This document shows, one piece after another, positions 8,701 to 14,273 of a stretch of 14,273 bases of DNA (positions are counted from its first letter, which is position 1; each line of letters begins with the position of its first letter). This DNA comes from Prolixibacteraceae bacterium (GTDB lineage Bacteria; Bacteroidota; Bacteroidia; Bacteroidales; Prolixibacteraceae), in assembly GCA_003537645.1 (NCBI GenBank), contig DPRM01000059.1, positions 26,954-41,226 of the forward strand, read 5' to 3'. The notes beneath the pieces are model-generated. The model was not told the origin of the DNA. It made no database searches and saw only the letters and a program-made list of their open reading frames with translations. A program made the translations under genes and the position numbers.

Positions 8701-8948
8701 TCGGCAAATATTTGCAGTTCCATGTAAAAGACACGGGAATAGGAATTCCAGCGGAATTTCACAAGACAATATTCGAACGTTTTCGCCAGATTGAATCATT
8801 TAGCACCCGAAAATATGGGGGAAATGGTTTAGGACTGGCTATATCGAAAAGTCTGGTAGAATTGCTCGATGGAAAAATCTGGATGGAATCCGAAACAGGA
8901 GTTGGTTCAACATTCTATTTTGCGGTTCCAATTGGAGAAATTATTTAA
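5766..8948 (+). CDS. Soluble receiver-PAS4-GAF histidine kinase
   Basis: I start this protein at the ATG at 5766 (MPKILAIDD), giving 1060 residues. An in-frame TTG at 5745 would add seven residues before the receiver, but the next kinase has the same MxKILAIDD beginning. Domains: receiver 1-125 (acid pair D8/D9, phospho-acceptor D54, T84, K107-P108); a linking coil with ERTR; PAS domains at about 148-273, 277-401, 405-527 and 533-653; GAF about 661-813; HisKA with H843 in SHEIRTP; HATPase_c with N962, DTGIG at 989-993 and a G2 box GNGLGL (1019-1024), N replacing the usual T. There are no membrane segments, so it acts in the cytoplasm. It follows the membrane hybrid kinase by 52 bases and is probably in its operon, so its receiver may take phosphate from that kinase. 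PAS2-PAS3 have distinct arginine codon use. No output domain is present. The GAF and PAS ligands cannot be told from sequence. Confidence 0.93.
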   Translation: MPKILAIDDINDNLISLKAIIRDAMPEATVLTALNGSEGIELAVGNDPDVILLDILMPGMDGFEVCRRLKEDERVQDIPVVFVTAIKGDKESRIKAIEVGAEGFLAKPIDEIELIAQISAMSKIKEAVKQKANENERLKTLIEERTRKIAESEAQFREFFNKASDAIFVAEIESGIIVDANEAASRLTLIPREKLIGMHQSQLHPPADENYTKENFNKHKQAVAGSNSMIPVENRVMRSDESMVPVEILASEVSYHGKKCLMGTFRDITERKKAEATIFRNEERFKQVTECSGTWIWEVDASGLYTYVNEFEETVLGYPPDEIIGKKYFYDFFCPETKEEITKQAVDVFKRKGTFSNFENANIHKDGHQVILETVGFPILDPEGNLLGYRGADKDITERKRAEDALRNSEEKMSSIFRVAPAGIGEVVNRVVMEINPRITEMTGYTKDEILGRDPRFLYPTEEEYDYVGKEKYRQIAEKGTGVVETRWRRKDGSVIDIILSSTPIDPTDNSKGVIFTALNITDRKKAEAALVESELFFKESQRAAFIGSYKFNIIPDIWSSSEVLEQIFGIDKSYNRSLQGWMDLTHPEDREMMSRYFAEEVMGKRNPFNKEYRIIRKSDGETRWVLGLGKLNFDSDGNVVEMIGTIQDITEKVRADKVQQVLYSISNAALSSIDLSELIEFISKEIGKLLDSTNFYIAFYDEETNMLSTLYERDEKDVLNSWSAEKSITGYVIKHQKSMRISYEDVQKLCNAGEIEMFGTPSKVWLGVPLSMNKKVIGALVVQSYDDPEAYTEQDKLMLEFISHQISISIERKKAEQELNEALIKAQESDRLKSAFLANMSHEIRTPLNSIIGFSELMCDPDFDFSQQLDFSRMINSSGNNLLTIITDIMDLSKIEAGQIIIRKEPFSVNDLIIDIQKEYSFMAGKKGIRLELDFSEIDGQLEIESDESALRKILINFVGNAIKFTREGSIEIGVKPVGKYLQFHVKDTGIGIPAEFHKTIFERFRQIESFSTRKYGGNGLGLAISKSLVELLDGKIWMESETGVGSTFYFAVPIGEII

Positions 8949-9138
8949 CATTAGTGAGCGATAAAATGCAAAGTCAAAAATGTTGCAAAAGTACGGCTGG
9001 TATCGAAGCTTGTTCCGTAGGTGGCGAAATGTATATAATCACAATAAATTAAACGCAATGCGATTTTTTTGTGGTTGTTTATTCGGTCAACAATGATTAT
9101 TTAATATGATTGTCAGTTTATTTACTTTTTCGTATCAG

Positions 9139-9146
9139 TAAATTTG
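9139..9146 (+). promoter_or_regulatory. Candidate Bacteroidota promoter -7 element (TAAATTTG)
   Basis: TAAATTTG matches the TAnnTTTG -7 consensus exactly. A weak -33 partner, TTTA at 9117-9120, lies 18 bases upstream. Two direct copies of ATGATT (9093-9098 and 9106-9111) sit just upstream, a suitable position for an activator. Transcription would start near 9150-9152, leaving about 12 bases before the ATG at 9163 or about 24 before the in-frame ATG at 9175. The 214-base gap before the kinase gene also favours an independent promoter. By contrast, the same motif on the minus strand at 8986-8993 serves no gene, so chance matches do occur here. Confidence 0.5.
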
Positions 9147-9162
9147 AGAGTGAAAACTTAAT

Positions 9163-11571
9163 ATGACTACCAGTATGGCAAAAATACTTGCAATCGACGA
9201 TAGCCGCGACAATCTGATTGGCCTGAAAGCTATTATCAGTGATGCGTTTCCTGATGCAAATCTTTTTACCGCAACCAATGGTTTCATGGGAATTGAGATC
9301 GCTGTAGCCAACGATCCGGATGTTATTCTTCTGGATATATTTATGCCCGAAATGGATGGCTTCGAAGTGTGTCGCCGCCTAAAACAGGATGAACGGGTGA
9401 ACGATATTCCGGTTGTTTTTCTGACTGCCGAAAAAGGAGAAAAAGGAATCTGCATCAGGGCTCTTGAAGTTGGCGCCGAAGCATTTCTATCGAAACCATT
9501 CGACGAGTCGGAACTGATTGCCCAGATAAAGGCAATGGTAAAAATTAAAGCTGCAAACCGGCAAAAAAGAGGAGAAAACGAACAACTGGCTACCCTGGTG
9601 GCCGAACGCACCCGCGAGCTTGAGCAAAGCCAAAGAGAAATGCGGAATTTGCTCGACGAACTTAATGCCGAAATTGAATCGCGCAAAGGGATTGAGCGTG
9701 AACTGCGGGAAAGCGAAGAAAAATTCAGGAACATTTTCGAGTATCATACGGCAGTTAAATTGATCATTGATCCGGAAACCGGATCTATTATCGATGCAAA
9801 TTGTGCTGCCGAAAAATACTACGGATGGAGCAAAGAACAGCTTCTAAGCATGAAGGTTCATGATATCAATACGCTTTCATATAAGGAGGTTGGGCAGGCA
9901 ATTGAAAGGGCCGGCTTTGGTGAACAGCAAAGTTTCGAATTCAGGCACCGGCTGGCCGATGGAGCGATACGCGATGTGGAGGTATTCACAAGTAGAATCG
10001 AAGTCAAGGGTAAGTTTCTGCTTCAGTCGATTGTTCACGATATTACCGAGCGAAATCAGGCAAAAGCTGCAATCGTAATTAACGAAGCCCGGCTAAAAAG
10101 AGCCGAAATTGCTTCCCGCTCCGGAAACTGGGAACTCCATCTCGACACGCAGACAATTATTGCTTCCGAAGGTGCCGTAAAAATTTATGGTGTCGATAAA
10201 GATGTTTTTGACTACTCAGTGATCAGAAAAATTCCGTTGAAAGAATATAGACCGAAACTGGATGAAGCCTTCCGGAAATTAATTGAAGAAGACCAGCCTT
10301 ACGACATCGAATTCAAGATAAAAACAGTTGATACCGGCGAGATTAAAGATATCCATTCGGTGGCGATTTACGACAAGGAACAGCAAATCCTGTTTGGCAT
10401 TATTCAGGATATTACTGACCGCAAGCTGGCCGAAGAAAAGTTAAAGGATCAGAAACGCTTTTTCGAGCAAATGTTTTCGCAATCGTCGGTGAGTACTCAG
10501 ATACTCGATAAAGATGGCTGGTGCCAAAGAATCAATCCAAAACTAAGCGAGATTTTTGGGGTAAAACCTGAGCATATTGAAGGGAAACTATACAATATTT
10601 TAAAAGACGAAGGTATTATACAAGGCGGAGTTTTGCCCCATCTTGAAAAGGTATTTAAAGAAGGAAAGACAGCCGAATGGGATGTTTTTTTCGACATTGG
10701 TATTGCCGCCGAATCACAAAAAATAGAAGTTGCAGAAAAAAAGAAAGTGTGGTACCATAACTGGGCTTATCCAATTTTTGATGAAAACGACAGGCTCAGT
10801 CATGTAATTGTACAGCACACCGATATTACTGACAGAAAACAAGCCGAAGAATCGCTGATAGAAAGCGAAACCCGGCTGCGAGAGTTAATTGCAACCAAAG
10901 ACAAGTTTTTTACCATTATTGCCCACGATTTGCGCGGGCCATTTAACAGCATCCTGGGTTTAAGCAATATGTTGGTTGAGCAAGCCCGCGAAAACGACTA
11001 TGAGGGAATGGCCGAGTATGCTGAAATTATTCAGAATTCGTCGCAACACGCCATGAATCTGCTGAAGAACCTGTTGGAATGGTCGCGTTCACAAACCGGA
11101 CGCATAGAATTCTCGCCCGAATACATCGATGTACTAACACAAATTATTGAAGTTGAAAAGTTATTAATCGAGGCTGCGAATCGAAAATCGATTAATATTA
11201 AAAAATCAGTTCCGCGTAATACCTTGGTTTTTGCCGACAAAGCCATGTTGGGCATCATTTTGCGAAACTTTATTTCGAATGCCATAAAATTTTCACATCC
11301 GGGCGGAGAAATACAAATCACGGTAGAAAAGAATAATCAGGAATTGATCATCACGGTTGAAGATTTTGGAGTAGGGATCAAAAAGCAGACACTCGAAAAG
11401 TTGTTCCGGATCGACCAAACCTACTCAACAATGGGAACTCAAAATGAAGTAGGGACCGGTCTGGGTTTGATTTTATGCAAAGAATTTGTAGAAAAACACG
11501 GAGGAAGAATATGGGTTGAAAGCGAAGCCGGAAAGGGGAGCAAATTCAGTTTTTCGATACCTAAAAAGTAG
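9163..11571 (+). CDS. Soluble receiver-PAS3 histidine kinase
   Basis: The protein has 802 residues and no membrane segment. Domains: receiver 6-128 (D12/D13, phospho-acceptor D58, T88, K111-P112); a coil (about 140-185); PAS domains at about 182-298, 306-421 and 430-560; HisKA with H588 in AHDLRGP; HATPase_c with N706, D734 in EDFGVG and GTGLGL at 764-769. The receiver matches that of the preceding kinase at 94 of 130 ungapped positions by hand count, whereas the catalytic core matches the following kinase (32 of the last 37 aligned residues from GTGLGL onward). It is thus a mosaic of its neighbours. ATG 9163 gives the sequence MTTSMAKILAIDD; ATG 9175 would give MAKILAIDD, like its neighbour, and leaves a more normal leader after the predicted promoter. 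With no output domain, it probably integrates phosphorylation of its receiver with PAS signals. Confidence 0.93.
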   Translation: MTTSMAKILAIDDSRDNLIGLKAIISDAFPDANLFTATNGFMGIEIAVANDPDVILLDIFMPEMDGFEVCRRLKQDERVNDIPVVFLTAEKGEKGICIRALEVGAEAFLSKPFDESELIAQIKAMVKIKAANRQKRGENEQLATLVAERTRELEQSQREMRNLLDELNAEIESRKGIERELRESEEKFRNIFEYHTAVKLIIDPETGSIIDANCAAEKYYGWSKEQLLSMKVHDINTLSYKEVGQAIERAGFGEQQSFEFRHRLADGAIRDVEVFTSRIEVKGKFLLQSIVHDITERNQAKAAIVINEARLKRAEIASRSGNWELHLDTQTIIASEGAVKIYGVDKDVFDYSVIRKIPLKEYRPKLDEAFRKLIEEDQPYDIEFKIKTVDTGEIKDIHSVAIYDKEQQILFGIIQDITDRKLAEEKLKDQKRFFEQMFSQSSVSTQILDKDGWCQRINPKLSEIFGVKPEHIEGKLYNILKDEGIIQGGVLPHLEKVFKEGKTAEWDVFFDIGIAAESQKIEVAEKKKVWYHNWAYPIFDENDRLSHVIVQHTDITDRKQAEESLIESETRLRELIATKDKFFTIIAHDLRGPFNSILGLSNMLVEQARENDYEGMAEYAEIIQNSSQHAMNLLKNLLEWSRSQTGRIEFSPEYIDVLTQIIEVEKLLIEAANRKSINIKKSVPRNTLVFADKAMLGIILRNFISNAIKFSHPGGEIQITVEKNNQELIITVEDFGVGIKKQTLEKLFRIDQTYSTMGTQNEVGTGLGLILCKEFVEKHGGRIWVESEAGKGSKFSFSIPKK

Positions 11572-11615
11572 GTAAATGAAAATATAGCTTTATAACATGT
11601 ATTTACATATAAATG

Positions 11616-11645
11616 TCGGAATATAAGTATATTTAAAGATTCCGA
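11616..11645. repeat. Inverted repeat TCGGAAT / ATTCCGA just upstream of the last kinase
   Basis: Perfect 7-base arms lie at 11616-11622 and 11639-11645, with a 16-base AT-rich spacer. It ends 13 bases before the first possible start codon (11659) of the next kinase. No T-run follows, so it is not a typical intrinsic terminator. An operator, or an RNA hairpin affecting translation of that kinase, is possible. An AT-rich imperfect dyad at 11595-11616 lies next to it. The spacer contains TATATTTA (11628-11635), one base from the -7 consensus. Confidence 0.35.
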
Positions 11646-11658
11646 TCAGAAGGGAGCA

Positions 11659-14142
11659 ATGCGTTTTATTTACCGTGGGGAAATGGGTGATGCTATGAAA
11701 AACCGACAAGAGAAACCGCACGAATCAAAATCGATTAGGCAAAGAGCCGAAGAGCGATTAAAAAATCGAAAAGCTGCTAATACCATTGGCTCCGGTGTTG
11801 ATGTTCAACTACTTTTCCACGAACTTCAATTAAAGCAAATCGAGCTCGAAATCCAGGAAGAAGAACTTAAGCATGTGTTAGAAAATGCCATCTCGGCAAC
11901 AGAACTTGCCCGGCTGAAACTTGCAGAAGAGGCTTTATCAAAAAGTGAATCAAGGTTTAAAGCGATGTTTGATAACTCCACAGTAGCCATTTACGAAACA
12001 GATGCTGAAGGGAGATGCCTGCTGGTTAACAAGCAATGGTGTAATTTTGCCGGAATATCAGCCAAACAGGCCCAGGGTTACGGCTGGCACGAGGCCATTC
12101 ACCCCGACGACCGCGAACGAATCTTCAAACTTTGGGATGATTATGTCAATAGCAATAAAACCTGGAATTTCGAATATCGTTTTTGCACACCCAACCAGAA
12201 AATTACCTGGGTACAGGGTACTGCGATCCCATTAAGGAACGAACAGGGTGAAATAACCGGATACCTCGGAATGAATACTGATATTACTGAGCGAATGGCA
12301 ATGGAAGGTACGCTGCGTCGCAGTAAGAATTATTACCGGTATCTTATACGCAACCTCCCGAATACCTCCGTTTTTCTTTACGACCATGATCTCAGGTTTA
12401 TTTTGGTTGAAGGACATTTACATCCCGATTTTGAATTTACCACCAATGAAATTGAAGGAAAAACAATATGGGAAGTTCTTCCGGCAGATAAAATTGAAGT
12501 ATTTGAAGCGCTCTATCGAAAAACGCTGGATGGTAATCAAACTGAAAATTACATATCGAAATTCAAAGACCGTACCTACTTGATTAATATGCTCCCGGTA
12601 AAAAAAGAGCAGGGCGAAATTATTGCAGGGATGGTTGTTTCGCTCGATATTACTGAAATGAAGAGGATTGAAGAGGAGCTTCAGTGGAATTATATATTGC
12701 TGCATACAGCAGGCGAGACAGCCAAATTTGGAGGATGGATTTTGGATTTGACCAATAACACTATTTTTATGTCTGATCAGGTAGCCGCCATTCACGATTT
12801 GCCTGTCGGCAGTTTTCTGACTTTGGAAGAAGGCATTGGTTTCTATGCTCCCGAATGGAGGGAAACCATCGCCTGTTGTGTGGAAGAGTGTTCGAAAAAT
12901 GGGATTTCGTACGACCGCGAACTGGAGATTATAACTAATAAAGGTAAACGTATATGGGTAAGAACATCTGGCAAAGCTATCACGAACGATAACGGAGAAA
13001 TTGTAAAGCTACAGGGATCATTTCAGGATATTAATGAAAGAAAACTGGGAGAAACAGCGCTGCGGAAAAGTGAAGAAAAATGGCGAAAGCTGGTATATAC
13101 AATCCCCGATTATGTGGCGTTGTACGATCGCGAAGGTAAATATTTGTTCCTGAACCATTTTGCTGAAGGATTTGGTCCCGGGGATATTGAAGGCAAAACT
13201 TACCTTGATTTCATTTCTGATGAATCGAAGCCCATTTATGCCGAGATATTTGATAAGGCTTCAAAAACAGGTGAGAACCAGTATTTTCAGTACAAAGCGA
13301 TGGGAGATAATTATAGCATGCGCGACTATGAAAGTTATTTTGTGCCAATATTCGAAGACAAACAGTTTGTGAATATGCTGGTAATTGCCCGCGATATCAC
13401 AGAGCGAAAGAAGACTGAACAGTCATTGCTGGAAAGTGAAGCCCGGCTTCGGGAACTCAATGCTACCAAAGACAAATTTTTCTCCATCATAGCCCACGAC
13501 CTTAAAAATCCGTTCAACAGTATTTTAGGGTTCAGCAGCATTTTGGCCGAAGAAGCCAATACGCTGGAAAAGAGTAAAATTTCTGAATACAGTGCTGTAA
13601 TCCAGAGATCGTCGAAAAGAGCAATGGACCTCCTGGTCAATCTTTTAGACTGGGCACGTTCTCAAACCGGAAGGATGATGTTTTCACCCGAACAACTTGA
13701 ATTGAGACTGCTTGTTGATCGTGAAACAGACTTGCTGAAAGAGGCCGCCAACCTTAAAAACATCACTATTGACAACCAGATAGAAGAGGAAACGAGGATA
13801 ATTGCCGATAAATCAATGATAGGCGCAGTTATGCGTAATTTGATTTCGAATGCGATAAAATTTACTCATTCGGATGGTAAAGTAATAATCTCGGCCAAGC
13901 TGAAACCGGATGAACTTGAAATGGCTGTGGCCGACAATGGGATCGGAATAAATAAAGAATCGTTGGAAAAGGTATTTCGAATCGAAGAAAACCTCACAAC
14001 AGCAGGCACCCTTAACGAAAAAGGAACCGGATTGGGATTAATTCTTTGCAAGGAATTTATCGAAAAACACGGAGGGAAAATCTGGGTCGAAAGTGAAGTT
14101 GGCAAAGGAAGTACATTCAGGTTTTCAATACCTGTTTATTGA
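11659..14142 (+). CDS. Soluble PAS4 histidine kinase
   Basis: The protein has 827 residues from ATG 11659. An AGGGAG at 11651-11656 is only two bases from this ATG, too close for a good ribosome site; in-frame ATGs at 11683 and 11695 exist, and 11695 (MKNRQEKP) is a natural start. The charged N-terminus contains a LLFHELQLKQIELEIQEEEL helix (51-70), a coil commonly seen before PAS domains in multi-PAS kinases. PAS domains lie at about 98-212, 220-335, 340-462 and 468-585, followed by HisKA with H613 in AHDLKNP and HATPase_c with N731, D759 in ADNGIG and GTGLGL at 789-794. There is no receiver, membrane segment or output domain, so it acts in the cytoplasm on a partner receiver, which could be one of the four encoded upstream. 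Its core is closely similar to that of the preceding kinase, a sign of duplication. The 87-base gap leaves co-transcription open. Confidence 0.92.
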   Translation: MRFIYRGEMGDAMKNRQEKPHESKSIRQRAEERLKNRKAANTIGSGVDVQLLFHELQLKQIELEIQEEELKHVLENAISATELARLKLAEEALSKSESRFKAMFDNSTVAIYETDAEGRCLLVNKQWCNFAGISAKQAQGYGWHEAIHPDDRERIFKLWDDYVNSNKTWNFEYRFCTPNQKITWVQGTAIPLRNEQGEITGYLGMNTDITERMAMEGTLRRSKNYYRYLIRNLPNTSVFLYDHDLRFILVEGHLHPDFEFTTNEIEGKTIWEVLPADKIEVFEALYRKTLDGNQTENYISKFKDRTYLINMLPVKKEQGEIIAGMVVSLDITEMKRIEEELQWNYILLHTAGETAKFGGWILDLTNNTIFMSDQVAAIHDLPVGSFLTLEEGIGFYAPEWRETIACCVEECSKNGISYDRELEIITNKGKRIWVRTSGKAITNDNGEIVKLQGSFQDINERKLGETALRKSEEKWRKLVYTIPDYVALYDREGKYLFLNHFAEGFGPGDIEGKTYLDFISDESKPIYAEIFDKASKTGENQYFQYKAMGDNYSMRDYESYFVPIFEDKQFVNMLVIARDITERKKTEQSLLESEARLRELNATKDKFFSIIAHDLKNPFNSILGFSSILAEEANTLEKSKISEYSAVIQRSSKRAMDLLVNLLDWARSQTGRMMFSPEQLELRLLVDRETDLLKEAANLKNITIDNQIEEETRIIADKSMIGAVMRNLISNAIKFTHSDGKVIISAKLKPDELEMAVADNGIGINKESLEKVFRIEENLTTAGTLNEKGTGLGLILCKEFIEKHGGKIWVESEVGKGSTFRFSIPVY

Positions 14143-14148
14143 TTTAAT

Positions 14149-14156
14149 TATCTTTG
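14149..14156 (+). promoter_or_regulatory. Candidate -7 element TATCTTTG after the last kinase
   Basis: TATCTTTG matches TAnnTTTG exactly and begins seven bases after the last kinase ends. It would drive a gene beyond the right edge. The -33 partner is poor: TTTC at 14123-14126, about 22 bases upstream and inside the kinase coding sequence. The same octamer appears before hypD on the minus strand. Chance is a real alternative in AT-rich DNA. Confidence 0.25.
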
Positions 14157-14193
14157 GAAGAATGTGACCTAAGTATAAGGATTGAAATAATGT

Positions 14194-14239
14194 AGCATTT
14201 TTTATGCTGACTCACTCCCAACGTCAGTAAACGGACGTT
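14194..14239. repeat. Two small inverted repeats at the right edge
   Basis: AGCAT (14194-14198) and ATGCT (14204-14208) flank a loop of five T. AACGTC (14220-14225) and GACGTT (14234-14239) flank an 8-base loop and are followed by CCCCCTCTCTTAAAAAG. Neither is a clean intrinsic terminator, because no T-run follows the stems on the plus strand. They may belong to the regulatory region of a downstream gene or to a repeat element continuing outside the window. I see no coding frame in 14143-14273. Confidence 0.3.
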
Positions 14240-14273
14240 CCCCCTCTCTTAAAAAGCTACTCTTTATACACAA

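Noticed and set aside
8986..8993. Minus-strand TACTTTTG, matching the TAnnTTTG promoter form
   Set aside because: It points leftward into the antisense of the second kinase with no minus-strand gene to serve. It is a useful reminder that this octamer occurs by chance.
9135..9734. 199-codon minus-strand frame opposite the third kinase's receiver and coil
   Set aside because: It is rich in Ser, Arg and Phe and mirrors a strongly conserved receiver. A similar frame (5762-6307) lies opposite the homologous receiver of the second kinase, as expected for antisense shadows of paralogues.
5766..14142. A LOV-type photosensor among the PAS domains
   Set aside because: None of the twelve PAS domains shows the GxNCRFLQ flavin-binding cysteine motif.

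Overview
The window reads as a Bacteroidota chromosome segment, probably from an anaerobic or facultatively anaerobic member. The case rests on three things. Most start codons lack a Shine-Dalgarno sequence. Octamers of the Bacteroidota -7 form TAnnTTTG sit upstream of several genes. The proteins are long multi-PAS histidine kinases of the kind common in that phylum. No marker gene here fixes the genus.

Layout. Bases 1-1127 (minus strand) hold the N-terminal 375 codons of a glycyl radical enzyme that runs off the left edge; its pocket residues fit trans-4-hydroxy-L-proline dehydratase (HypD). A 375-bp divergent intergenic region follows (1128-1502). The rest is plus-strand signal transduction: a CheR-type methyltransferase (1503-2327); a membrane hybrid histidine kinase overlapping it by 4 bases (2324-5713); a soluble REC-PAS4-GAF-kinase (5766-8948); a soluble REC-PAS3-kinase behind its own likely promoter (9163-11571); and a soluble PAS4-kinase (11659-14142). 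The last 131 bases carry a possible promoter and small inverted repeats but no gene.

How the parts may work together. The CheR gene and the membrane kinase are translationally coupled. That kinase has a periplasmic helical sensor like those of chemoreceptors, but no chemoreceptor signalling tip, and no CheB, CheA or CheW lies in the window. The four kinases hold four receiver domains and twelve PAS domains between them. There is no Hpt domain and no DNA-binding or enzymatic output domain, so the set looks like an integrating phosphorelay whose output lies elsewhere. The third kinase is a mosaic: its receiver matches the second kinase and its catalytic core matches the fourth.

The most interesting candidate system is the CheR plus hybrid-kinase pair with its following kinases, possibly a methylation-modulated phosphorelay outside classical chemotaxis. 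The coupling and domain content are visible in the sequence; methylation of the kinase is inference.
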